Shown in pieces: positions 1 to 7,854 of a stretch of 64,000 nt of DNA. Within the stretch, counting starts at the first letter, position 1. Each line of letters opens with the position of its first letter. This DNA is from Streptomyces bikiniensis (GTDB taxonomy: Bacteria > Actinomycetota > Actinomycetes > Streptomycetales > Streptomycetaceae). The DNA is taken from assembly GCA_000716465.1 (NCBI GenBank), contig JNWL01000009.1, positions 87,653-151,652 on the forward strand, given 5' to 3'. The position numbers and the translations under genes were made by a program. The notes under the pieces were generated by a model. It saw only the letters and a program-made list of their open reading frames with translations. It did not search any database and was not told the DNA's origin.

Positions 1-1661
1 GGGACCATGGCGGGGCCGCCGTTCCACGTGCCGTAGACGACACCGTCGTAATCGACGTTGTCCTCGTCGGGCCGCAGGCCGAGCAGGGCGACGTCGCCGA
101 GCTGCTGCGGCGTACAGGTGATGTCCTGTCCGGGCTGGTCCACGCAACTGCTCAGGGCGGGATACATCAGCCCCTCCGCGCCGTTGCGCCCGGGATGCGT
201 GCGGACGGCGCGCAGGACGGCCGCCGCACCGCCCTCGCCGCGGATCCACTCGTGCACCCCCGGCCGGCAGGTGCCGCACAGGGCGACGAGGCGCTCGGTG
301 TCCCCCCGTACGGCCGCCTCCTCGATCTGCCGGGCCAGCCGGACCACGGCTTCGGGCAGCTTCCCGCCGTGGTCGTCCACGGTCGTCACGGCCGCGCCCG
401 GCGGCTGCGGGGCGGCGGCCGGCGGCCGGGCCGCGGCGCTCTCGGCGGGGGTGAAGACGAAGACGGACACCCCCTTCCCCAGCGGCAGTTCCCGGCCCTC
501 CGAGGTCAGGGTCAGCGTCCCGGTGTGGTAGGCGACGCCGGAAGGCGACCGGGGCAGGCCGGTGGTCGGTACGCTCCCGGTGAGCCTGGCCACGCGCCCG
601 TCCGCGCCGAGCGCGATCCCGAGCATGCCGCTGCCGAGGAAGGTGCGGACCCCGTCCCGCACGTAGTACGAGACGAACCGCTCGGGGGAGAGGACCTGGC
701 AGCTTCCGAACGGCCCGTAGGTGACGGTGAGTCCGTCGCCCGCCCAGGCGAAGGAGGTGAGGGAGCGCTGCCGGTCGCCGATCAGGGCCCGCCGGAAGGC
801 GGCGTCGTCCGGCAGGTGCGGTACGGGCTCCCCGGCGGTGCCGCCGGAGTGGGTGAGCAGGGTCGACCTCGTCCAGCAGGCGCCGCCGCTGTCGGAGGTG
901 CCCCAGGCGAGGGCCTTGCCGTCGGGGGCCCGCAGGGCGTCGGTGAACGTGGAGGGCTTCCCCGGCGGGAGGAGCTCGCGGACCGTGCCGCGCCGGTCGA
1001 CGGCGGACACCGTGCCCTGGCCCCGGAAGACACCGGGGCCCTCGGGCAGCACGCCGAAGACGACGACGTCGTCGGACCCGCCGGTGGCGAGCCGGGCGTA
1101 CGTCCCCTTGTTCTTGCCGAGCGGGACGCGACGCGCGCGCTCGGCGGGGTAGCCCGGCGGGAAGAGGGCGAGGGAGGCGCCGTCGACGGCCAGGGTCGCC
1201 AGGTCCTCGCCGAGGAAGCCGATGCCGTGGCAGGGACACGCCTCGGAGCGCAGGGTGCCCTTGGCCACGTCGTAGACGTGGAGCTCGCCCGTCCCGCTCT
1301 CGTCCTCCTCGTCGAGCCAGGCCAGACGGCGCCCGTCGGGCGACCACACGACCTCGGAGGGCGGGACCGCGCCGGTCGGGGCGGCGCGCCAGGTGCGGCC
1401 GGCCGCGTCGGCCAGCATCACGGCCCGCTCCTCCGGCTGGACGAAGGCGAGGACGGGACGGGTGCGGTCCGGCCCGGGACCGGTGACACCGCCGGACGGC
1501 CGGGGGCCGGCGGTGTCACCGGTCGCCGTGCAGCCCGCGGCGGCGATCACCCCGGCGAGCAGGAGGAGCACCGACCGGCGCCCGGCCCGGCGCCCGGCCG
1601 GCGGACGCGGAGGCGGCGGAGGGAGGAGGCCGGAAAGACGGAAAAGGCGGACACGTGGCAC
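1..1661 (-). CDS. Beta-propeller-like lipoprotein (partial, C-terminus beyond window)
   Basis: The frame stays open from a GTG at 1661-1659 to the window edge, about 553 codons. The N-terminus is basic and proline-rich, then a hydrophobic run (VLLLLAGVIAAAGC) ends in a lipobox-like cysteine, so export and lipid anchoring are likely. The mature part has repeated WSPDGRRLAW / LAPDGKALAW-type stretches, as in TolB/WD40-like propellers, then an alpha-helical segment with a CGTC motif. The start was chosen because GAGG lies 8 nt upstream, overlapping the stop of the preceding gene (1672-1674). That 10-nt gap implies co-translation with the WD40 protein. Function is unknown; a sensor or accessory role beside its partner is inference. 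Confidence 0.75.
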   Translation of the reverse strand, partial: MPRVRLFRLSGLLPPPPPRPPAGRRAGRRSVLLLLAGVIAAAGCTATGDTAGPRPSGGVTGPGPDRTRPVLAFVQPEERAVMLADAAGRTWRAAPTGAVPPSEVVWSPDGRRLAWLDEEDESGTGELHVYDVAKGTLRSEACPCHGIGFLGEDLATLAVDGASLALFPPGYPAERARRVPLGKNKGTYARLATGGSDDVVVFGVLPEGPGVFRGQGTVSAVDRRGTVRELLPPGKPSTFTDALRAPDGKALAWGTSDSGGACWTRSTLLTHSGGTAGEPVPHLPDDAAFRRALIGDRQRSLTSFAWAGDGLTVTYGPFGSCQVLSPERFVSYYVRDGVRTFLGSGMLGIALGADGRVARLTGSVPTTGLPRSPSGVAYHTGTLTLTSEGRELPLGKGVSVFVFTPAESAAARPPAAAPQPPGAAVTTVDDHGGKLPEAVVRLARQIEEAAVRGDTERLVALCGTCRPGVHEWIRGEGGAAAVLRAVRTHPGRNGAEGLMYPALSSCVDQPGQDITCTPQQLGDVALLGLRPDEDNVDYDGVVYGTWNGGPAMV

Positions 1662-1671
1662 GGCGGCGGCC

Positions 1672-4600
1672 TCACTTCTTCTCTTCGCACAGATCGGTGT
1701 AGTCCTCGGTCGGGCCGACGTGTTCGTTCCACTCCTCGGGCGTGAGCCCCGACCCGGTCCAGCGGCACAGCACCTCGCCCCAGTCGACGGTGCCCACCCG
1801 CCACAACTCGACCGGCCCGGGCGGGCGGTCGCCCTCGCGGCCGCGAGAGGTCCGGGTGATCCCGGCCAGCACCTCGCCGTCCGGCGACCAGCGCAGGTGG
1901 ATGATCCCGTCCGCGCCGGAGACCCGCAGCTCGGGCAGGGCGAGGTCGCCGGTGGCCGTGTCCCGGACGGTGACCCGGTCGGCGTACCCGACCGCGACCC
2001 GGCCGCCGTCGGGCGACAGCGCGATCGAGGACGGCGCGTTCACCGCGCCGGTGAGGCGCAGCGGCGCCCCGGTGTCGCGGAGGTCGGCGTCGAGGAGCCG
2101 TACGGTGTTGTCCAGACCGAGGAGGGCCACCCGGGAACCGTCCCGGCTCCAGGCGAACCGGTGGACCCCCGGCGCGTCGACCGCCCTGGTGGTGCGGGTG
2201 ACGAGGTCCACGAGGACGAGACGGGCGTCGTCGGCGCCGGGCCGCTCCAGGGCGAGGGCGAGCGGCCGGCTCTCGTGCAGGGTGAGCCCGAGTCCCTCGC
2301 TCGCGCCGAGCGGGATCGTGCCGACCGGCTTCCAGGTGCGGGTGGACCACAGGTACAGGGGCCCGTCGACGTGCCGGGCCACGAGCAGGTCCTCACCCGG
2401 TACGAACCCGACGCCGACGGCGATGCGATGGGCGCCGGAGGCGGTGCCCCGGTCGGCGCCGGGCGGTTCGAGACCCTGCAGCAACGTCCCGTCCCTCCGC
2501 CACACGACGATCTTGGCGGCCCCGCCGAGCTGCCCGGCCGCGGCCACGTACGCGGGGGAGGAGGCCGCGTCGTTGATGTAGTGGCCCTTCGACCTGTACT
2601 CCGTGAGGACCGGGTACTCCGCCGTCGCCGGGTTCCGCTGGTAGGCGAGCGGATCCGGGCGCACCCTGCGCAGCCCGTGGGACAGGTTCCCGCTGACGTC
2701 CGTGAGCAGCAGCGATCCGTCCGCGTCGAAGGTGGCGGTGCTCGACGCCTCGCCGGGCAGCATGCCGAGCGGTCCCGGCCGGCGGTCCAGGACGCCGACC
2801 CAGCCGTCGCGTCCGGCGGCGACGACGGTGAACAGTTCGCCGACCGCGGCGGCGCCCGCCGCTCCGCCGCGGGGCCGTTCCAGTCCCCGGCTCGAAGCCG
2901 CGCTGCCCCCGGTGCCCAGCGGGACGAGGGCGGTGCCGGCGTCACCCGCGACGACCACGCTCCCGTTGTGTTCGATCATGACCTTCGGGGGGTCGGCCAG
3001 TCCGCCGACGGGGTAGTCGAGCGGACGCTTCCGCTGCCGGTCCCAGGCGAACACGCCGCGCGGGGTGGCGAGCACCACGAGCTCGTCGTCGGCCCCGACC
3101 GCGGAGGCCCGGCCCGGTACGTCCTCGCTCCCGATCTCGGACTCGACCCCGTGGGTGTCCAGGCCGACGGAGACCACCCGGTTCTCGTCGAGGAGCAGGA
3201 CGGCCCGCTCCTCGCCCGGCAGCCGGCCGGAGTGCCACGGGGCCGGTGCGAGGGCCGCGTCGACGACCCGCCAGCGGGCCCGTGACGAGCCGCCGGGTCC
3301 CGCCCTGCGGCAGTCGGACTCCTCGCGCGTGAGCACGTCGAACTGCGCGATCGTGCCGTCGTTGCGCACCTCGACCAGCCGGCCCCCGCGCTCGGTGAAC
3401 GCGGTCGCCACCCGGTGCGTGTCCGGGCCCGCGCAGCTCGGCTCCGGCAGGGTGGCGATCGGCTCGGGCACGGGGCCCTGCGCCGAGTACAGGCGGATGC
3501 CGTCCTCGGCCCCGGCGGCCAGCAGCCCGGCCTCCGGGCTGTACACCAGGCCGCCGACCCGGCCGGGGACCCGGCCCAGCGCCTTGCCGGTCCGCAGGTC
3601 CCACGACTTGAGGTACGGGTCGTCCCCGGTGGTGTACACCCGGTGCCGTTCGTCGTCGACGGCGACGCTGTCCACGCTGCCGGGGCTCGCCTTCCAGGCC
3701 AGCCGCAGACCGGAGTTGGTCTCCAGGACGTCCCGCATGGCCTGCTCGGCGTTGGGGGTCCCGGGGTCGATCCGCTGCCCGGCCAGCGCGAGGAGCCCGG
3801 CCAGCCTGGGTTCCGTGGCGCGCCGCGTCAGGGCCTCGGCGACGAGGTCGGCGGCGAGCGCCCGCCGCTCCCGCTCCCTGCCGCGGTCCCAGAACCAGTA
3901 CGCCGTCGAGCCGACGACCAGGACCAGGGCGACGAGGACGGCGATGGCCGACGCCCCGGACCGCACGAGGGCGCGCAGGTCCGGGGCACGGGCGGCCTTC
4001 GCGGCCTCGGCGACCGTCCCGGCGCCCTTCAGCAGGGCCGCCCGGTCGTCCTCCCACACCTCCCCGGCCTTCGGCAGGTCGTCCTCGGGGAGGACGACGG
4101 TCTGGCCGTTGGCGGCGACGCGGAGCTTCTGCTCGTAGCCGCCGACGCCGACCAGCCGGCCCTCGGGGGACCCGTCGACCGCGCCGACCAGCGCGGTCCG
4201 CGGGTTGATCCGCCGGACGGCCACGGCGCGTCGGACGCGTCCTCCGCCCTGCTTCCGGACCTCGTCCAGGAGTACGGCGAAGGCGCAGCCCAGGGAGGAG
4301 TCGGAGACCATCGCGGTGACGCCCTCGTTGTCGGTGAGCGACCAGAGGACGGTTCCGCGGATCTTGCCGCCCGCCGCCGCCCAGGCGTTCCGCAGGGAGC
4401 CGTGGAACTTCTCCTCGGCGCGGAAACCCGACATGGTCCGGGGGTCCGGGACGAGCGCGGGCGGCCCCTCCGGCAGCACCGCCACGCCCAGCGTGCCGCG
4501 CACCCCGGTGTTCCCGCCGTCGAAGAGCACGCCCGCCGACGCCACGGGCCGGAGTCCGGGCAGGGCCCCGTCGAGCGTCAGCAGCCGGAGCAGTACGGGC

Positions 4601-5151
4601 AGCGCCAGGTCCCGGTCCTCCGCGCCGAGTCCCTCGACCAGGCGCCGGATCCGCGCCGGGTGTCCGGCCGCCGCACCCGGGCCGGGACCGGACAGCACGC
4701 GGTCGAGCAGCGCGGACGCCGAGCCGTCGGCGGACGGCAGCACCGTCCAGGAGTGCCGCAGCCAGCGCACACCGACGGCCAGTTCCTCCGGGGCGCGGTC
4801 GGCGTCGTCCACCAGGGCGAGCCCCATCGCGGCGGAGGCCCGCAGCGCCTGGGAGAGGCCCGGTTCCGACTCCCTCGCCGGACGGTACGGAGGATGGTCC
4901 GCCAGGGCGAGGACGCCGGTCCGGGCCGCCGCCCGGGGCGTCAGGAGCGCGTGCACCTGGGTCCGTCCGTCCCGCAGGACGCGGAGGGCGGCCACGTCTT
5001 CGGCGGCCACCCGCGCGCACAGGTACGCGAGCGCGGGCTGCGAGGCCGAGAGCAGCTCCTGCCGGGCCCGGGCCCGTTCGTTGCCGAGGGGCAGCCTCGG
5101 CCCGTCGAGTAAGGCGCCGACGTCCAGCGCCGCGGACGGCCCGTCAGCCAT
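1672..5151 (-). CDS. Lon-like domain / transmembrane / WD40-repeat protein
   Basis: A protein of 1159 residues. Residues about 210-350 look like a Lon (S16) proteolytic fold: DSSLG around Ser286, then TALVGAVDGSPEGRLVGVGG and GGYEQK ending in Lys342, matching the spacing of Lon's GGxxEK lysine motif. One membrane helix follows (about 400-421), then a basic linker with the LAxxALTRR / LLALAGQR pattern usual before bacterial WD40 propellers, then WD40-like blades (for example YLKSWDLRTGKALG, WSPDGEVLAG) to the C-terminus. The ATG at 5151 is preferred over the ATG at 5157 because GAGGGGG sits 7 nt upstream of it. The 3' neighbour is coupled. Protease activity is inference; the Ser-to-Lys spacing is about 13 residues longer than in Lon. 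Confidence 0.85.
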   Translation of the reverse strand: MADGPSAALDVGALLDGPRLPLGNERARARQELLSASQPALAYLCARVAAEDVAALRVLRDGRTQVHALLTPRAAARTGVLALADHPPYRPARESEPGLSQALRASAAMGLALVDDADRAPEELAVGVRWLRHSWTVLPSADGSASALLDRVLSGPGPGAAAGHPARIRRLVEGLGAEDRDLALPVLLRLLTLDGALPGLRPVASAGVLFDGGNTGVRGTLGVAVLPEGPPALVPDPRTMSGFRAEEKFHGSLRNAWAAAGGKIRGTVLWSLTDNEGVTAMVSDSSLGCAFAVLLDEVRKQGGGRVRRAVAVRRINPRTALVGAVDGSPEGRLVGVGGYEQKLRVAANGQTVVLPEDDLPKAGEVWEDDRAALLKGAGTVAEAAKAARAPDLRALVRSGASAIAVLVALVLVVGSTAYWFWDRGRERERRALAADLVAEALTRRATEPRLAGLLALAGQRIDPGTPNAEQAMRDVLETNSGLRLAWKASPGSVDSVAVDDERHRVYTTGDDPYLKSWDLRTGKALGRVPGRVGGLVYSPEAGLLAAGAEDGIRLYSAQGPVPEPIATLPEPSCAGPDTHRVATAFTERGGRLVEVRNDGTIAQFDVLTREESDCRRAGPGGSSRARWRVVDAALAPAPWHSGRLPGEERAVLLLDENRVVSVGLDTHGVESEIGSEDVPGRASAVGADDELVVLATPRGVFAWDRQRKRPLDYPVGGLADPPKVMIEHNGSVVVAGDAGTALVPLGTGGSAASSRGLERPRGGAAGAAAVGELFTVVAAGRDGWVGVLDRRPGPLGMLPGEASSTATFDADGSLLLTDVSGNLSHGLRRVRPDPLAYQRNPATAEYPVLTEYRSKGHYINDAASSPAYVAAAGQLGGAAKIVVWRRDGTLLQGLEPPGADRGTASGAHRIAVGVGFVPGEDLLVARHVDGPLYLWSTRTWKPVGTIPLGASEGLGLTLHESRPLALALERPGADDARLVLVDLVTRTTRAVDAPGVHRFAWSRDGSRVALLGLDNTVRLLDADLRDTGAPLRLTGAVNAPSSIALSPDGGRVAVGYADRVTVRDTATGDLALPELRVSGADGIIHLRWSPDGEVLAGITRTSRGREGDRPPGPVELWRVGTVDWGEVLCRWTGSGLTPEEWNEHVGPTEDYTDLCEEKK

Positions 5152-5267
5152 CGTCATTCCCCCTCGCGCACGACCGGCGAAGTGGTGCCATCGCCGGACC
5201 AGGAGGACATAGTGGCACCTGGAGCGCCCGCGCACAGGCGAGTCGGCATCTTGCGGGGGTTCCCTCG

Positions 5268-5347
5268 ACCGGACCGGACCGGACCGGACAGGACAGGGCA
5301 GGGCAGGACAGGGTCGGACAGGACGGGACAGGGCCGGCCGGCCGGCC
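5268..5347. repeat. Short tandem-repeat tract (CCGGA/CAGGR type)
   Basis: About 80 bases made of degenerate 5-bp units: several ACCGG/CCGGA copies, then GGACA/GGGCA-type copies, then GGCC alternation. It sits in the non-coding gap between the WD40 gene and the LacI remnant. No gene is supported here; long open frames crossing it are compositional. Confidence 0.7.
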
Positions 5348-5369
5348 GCGTCGGCGGCGCGACGCGTGA

Positions 5370-5607
5370 TCAGGCCGGCTCGCGGACCACCGGTTCGTCC
5401 GGGAGGCCGACCGGCTTCCCGGGCCCGCCCTCGACGAGCCCGGGGAGGGGGGTGGACCGCGGCGACGACCGGATCGGCCGGGCCGCGTACGGAGGCGAGT
5501 GCCGGCGCGGTGTACGCGGCGGCCCCGATGGCGTCGAAGCCGACGACGGCCGCGCTCCCGGGCATCCGCCGACCCGCCTGGCGCAGGGCCCTCAGGGCCC
5601 CGGCCCC
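5370..5607 (-). pseudogene. LacI-family regulator remnant (C-terminal part, frameshifted)
   Basis: One minus-strand frame reads LRALRQAGRRMPGS followed by AAVVGFDAIGAAAYTAPAL and ASVRGPAD, the signature of the LacI effector-binding domain (family form: LRxxGxxVPxDVxVVGFDDIxxAAYxxPPLTTVR). After a C-rich run near 5440-5450 the family match moves to another frame, PGLVEGGPGKPVGLPDEPVV ending at a TGA (5372-5370), the usual LacI tail. A single-base indel in the C-run would explain this. The DNA-binding half is absent and the remnant abuts the stop of the Clp-N gene. Sugar genes lie 2 kb away, so loss of a local sugar regulator is possible but unproven. Confidence 0.65.
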
Positions 5608-6159
5608 TCAGGCTCGGGGCCGATCGAGCGCCTGCTCCACCGCCGTGTAGGTGACCCCGTGGTCCGCCAGGGCCTCGGAGACGATCCCGGGGCGGGCCGT
5701 CAGGGCCAGGAGCAGGTGCTCGTCACCGATCTCCTTCTCCCGCCGGCCGAGGCAGACGCGCAGCGACTGTTCGAGGACCTTCTTGCTCTCCCGGGTGAAG
5801 GGCCGCCGCTTCGGACTCCGGGACCGGATGTCGGACCCGGCGGCGAGCGCGCCCGGGCCGTGGGTCTCCTCGACCCGGGCGACGATCCGCGCCACGTCGA
5901 TGCCGAGATCCGCCAGCGCGTCCACCTCGACCGCCGAGAGGCCGCCCCTGCGGCGGGCCGCCGCGAGCGCGGCCTCCAGCGACGCGCGCCGCTCCGTCGC
6001 CCCCAGCGCCCGCAGCGCGAGGGCCGCCCCGGTGTCCTCCGCGTCGAGCAGTGCCAGCAGGAGGTGCTCCTCCGTGACCGCGGGCGCGCCCTCGCGCCCG
6101 GCCACCGCCACGGCCCCGGTCACCACCGCCCGGGCCCCCTTCGTGAACCTCTCGAACAT
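5608..6159 (-). CDS. Clp N-terminal-domain protein
   Basis: A 183-residue protein with two Clp-N repeat cores, TEEHLLLALLD (about 29-39) and EIGDEHLLLALT (143-154), and no AAA+ module. Such stand-alone Clp-N proteins resemble the substrate- or adaptor-binding domain of ClpA/ClpC; the precise role is unknown. The start ATG (6159-6157) overlaps the TGA of the upstream HTH gene by one base, with GGGAGG just before it, so the two are translationally coupled. The link AGSDIRSRSPKRRPF is a basic flexible segment between the repeats. It probably shares the autoregulated promoter of the HTH gene. Confidence 0.85.
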   Translation of the reverse strand: MFERFTKGARAVVTGAVAVAGREGAPAVTEEHLLLALLDAEDTGAALALRALGATERRASLEAALAAARRRGGLSAVEVDALADLGIDVARIVARVEETHGPGALAAGSDIRSRSPKRRPFTRESKKVLEQSLRVCLGRREKEIGDEHLLLALTARPGIVSEALADHGVTYTAVEQALDRPRA

Positions 6160-6368
6160 CAATGCCTCCCGTGCTTCTTGTGGACGGCCTGGCGGCTCAC
6201 GCCCAGTTCGGCCGCGATCTCCTGCCACGACCAGCCCCGGGCGCGCGCGCTGCGCACCTGAACGGCTTCCAGCTGTTCCAGAAGGCGCCGCAGCGCGGCG
6301 ACGGCACGCAGTCCCACCCGTGGATCGCGGTCGCCGGCCTGCTCGGCGAGATCGGTTGCGTCGGTCAT
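6159..6368 (-). CDS. Small helix-turn-helix regulator
   Basis: A 69-residue protein with a leading helix (VAALRRLLEQLEAVQVRSAR) and a C-terminal HTH, WSWQEIAAELGVSRQAVHKK (about 46-65). It is the first gene of a two-gene operon with the Clp-N protein; actinobacterial genomes often pair such an HTH protein with a Clp-N protein. The ATG at 6368 falls where a promoter (-35 at 6398-6403, -10 at 6375-6380) would place the transcription start, so the mRNA is probably leaderless. Inverted repeats overlapping that promoter suggest autoregulation. The DNA target is inferred from position only. Confidence 0.8.
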   Translation of the reverse strand: MTDATDLAEQAGDRDPRVGLRAVAALRRLLEQLEAVQVRSARARGWSWQEIAAELGVSRQAVHKKHGRH

Positions 6369-6370
6369 GG

Positions 6371-6416
6371 TGTCAACTTACATTGACATCCCGGTTGCGT
6401 CAACCAAAGTTGACGC
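6371..6416 (-). promoter_or_regulatory. Sigma-70-type promoter with two overlapping palindromic operators
   Basis: On the minus strand TTGACG (6403-6398) and TAAGTT (6380-6375) are separated by exactly 17 nt, and the ATG at 6368 lies 6-7 nt past the -10 box. A perfect inverted repeat (GCGTCAAC-N4-GTTGACGC, 6397-6416) covers the -35 box. A second (TGTCAA-N6-TTGACA, 6371-6388) covers the -10 box. Both share the TCAA/TTGA half-site, so one repressor, likely the adjacent HTH protein, could bind both. Confidence 0.65.
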
Positions 6417-6458
6417 GGGCGGGGCGGGGGGCCGTACGGGGGAGTCGTGGGCCGCCCG

Positions 6459-7703
6459 TCACGCGCCCTCGCGCAGCCCCCACGGCGACCCGTACTCCGT
6501 GAGCAGGTCGAGGAAGGGGCGGGGCGGGAAGGCCTCCGGGCCGAGGATGCCGGTACCGCGCCAGGCACCGGTGGAGAGGAGTTCCAGGGCGACCACCGGG
6601 TTGATCGCGGTCTGCCAGACGACGGCCTGGGAGCCGTACTCCCGCATCGACCACCGGTTGTCGACCACGTGGTAGAGGTACACCTCCCGCGGCGCACCGT
6701 CCTTGGTGCCCCTGACCCAGGTGCCGGCACAGGTCTTGCCGGTCATCCGGTCGCCCAGGCTCGCCGGGTCGGGCAGGCAGGCGGCGACGACGTCACGCGG
6801 GGAGACCCGTACGGGGCCGTCCGCGCCGGGCACCGTGACCTCGGCCGTGGAGTCCAGCCCCAGCTCGTGGAGCGTCTTCAGCTTGGCGATGAAGTCGTCA
6901 CCGAGCCCGTACTTGAAGGTGACGCGGCGCGCCTCCACCCAGCGCGGGATCAGCAGCACCTCCTCGTGCTCGACGTTGACGCACTCCACCGGCCCGATGC
7001 CCTCGGGGAAGTCGAAGACCTCGGGCTCGCTGAAGGGCGCGCTGGTGAACCAGCCCCGGTCCTTCTCGTAGATCACGGGCGGGTTGAGGCACTCCTCGAT
7101 CGTCGTCCAGATGCTGAAGGACGGGGCGAAGCCGTACCCCTCGACGGTGAGGTTCGCCCCGTCGCGGACGCCGATCTCCTCGATCCCGTCGAAGAGCTCG
7201 TCGGCGGCGTACCGGGCGAAGACGTCGGAGAGGCCGGGTTCCACGCCCATGCCGACCAGCGCGAGACGGCCCGCCCCCTCCCACTGCCCGGCCAGCTCGA
7301 ACTGCTCGTCACCGAGCTTGACGCCGCACTCCTCGTACGGGCGCTCCGGATGCGGCACCGACAGGGACATCGCCATGTCCACGTAGTGAGCGCCGGCGTC
7401 CAGGGCGGCCCGGAACAGGGGCATCACGAACCGCGGGTCGGTGGCGTTCAGGAGCACGTCGCAGTCCTGCTCGGTGAGGGCCCGGCCCACCGCCTCCCGG
7501 TCCGAGGCGTCGAGCCGCAGCGCGCTGAACCGACCACCGCCCCGCTCACCCCGCTCACCCCACTCGCCCAGCGAGGCGACGGCGGCCTCGGCGCGGGCCG
7601 GGTCGTAGTCGGCGACCACCATGTGGCTGAGGAACCCCCTGCGGGCCGCGATACGGGTGATGGCGGTACCGACGCCGCCCGCACCCACGAGAAGTACTCG
7701 CAC
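6459..7703 (-). CDS. Saccharopine dehydrogenase-like oxidoreductase
   Basis: A 414-residue protein opening with a Rossmann fold (VRVLLVGAGGVGTAITRIAA) and carrying family segments such as CDVLLNATDPRFVMPLF, AGAHYVDMAM and GMGVEPGLSDVFARYAADEL. The family performs NAD(P)-linked reductive condensations of the saccharopine, carboxynorspermidine or lysine-modifying type; the substrate here is unknown. The GTG at 7703 is chosen because GGAAGG lies 8 nt upstream and the Rossmann strand starts immediately; a longer reading would run into the upstream GH13 gene. It lies 151 nt downstream of the trehalose-synthase-like gene on the same strand and could be read with it. Confidence 0.85.
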   Translation of the reverse strand: MRVLLVGAGGVGTAITRIAARRGFLSHMVVADYDPARAEAAVASLGEWGERGERGGGRFSALRLDASDREAVGRALTEQDCDVLLNATDPRFVMPLFRAALDAGAHYVDMAMSLSVPHPERPYEECGVKLGDEQFELAGQWEGAGRLALVGMGVEPGLSDVFARYAADELFDGIEEIGVRDGANLTVEGYGFAPSFSIWTTIEECLNPPVIYEKDRGWFTSAPFSEPEVFDFPEGIGPVECVNVEHEEVLLIPRWVEARRVTFKYGLGDDFIAKLKTLHELGLDSTAEVTVPGADGPVRVSPRDVVAACLPDPASLGDRMTGKTCAGTWVRGTKDGAPREVYLYHVVDNRWSMREYGSQAVVWQTAINPVVALELLSTGAWRGTGILGPEAFPPRPFLDLLTEYGSPWGLREGA

Positions 7704-7854
7704 GTCATCCACCTTCCGTCCGGGAGGCGAACGCCTCCGGCACAGCCGGTGCAACGGTATGCGGCGGGCCGAGGACGACGGCGTCGGCGCGAGCGGGCGT
7801 GTCGTGCCGCGCCCTGTCCCGGGGGCGGCGGACCCGGAAGCCCCCGCGCCCCGG

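Noticed and set aside
195..1745. Long plus-strand open frame over the lipoprotein gene
   Set aside because: Gly/Arg/Pro-rich shadow of the minus-strand gene, caused by high GC; no domain and no ribosome site.
3415..5112. Plus-strand frame of over 500 codons inside the WD40 gene
   Set aside because: Antisense shadow; the minus-strand frame has recognisable Lon-like, TM and WD40 features and correct codon bias.
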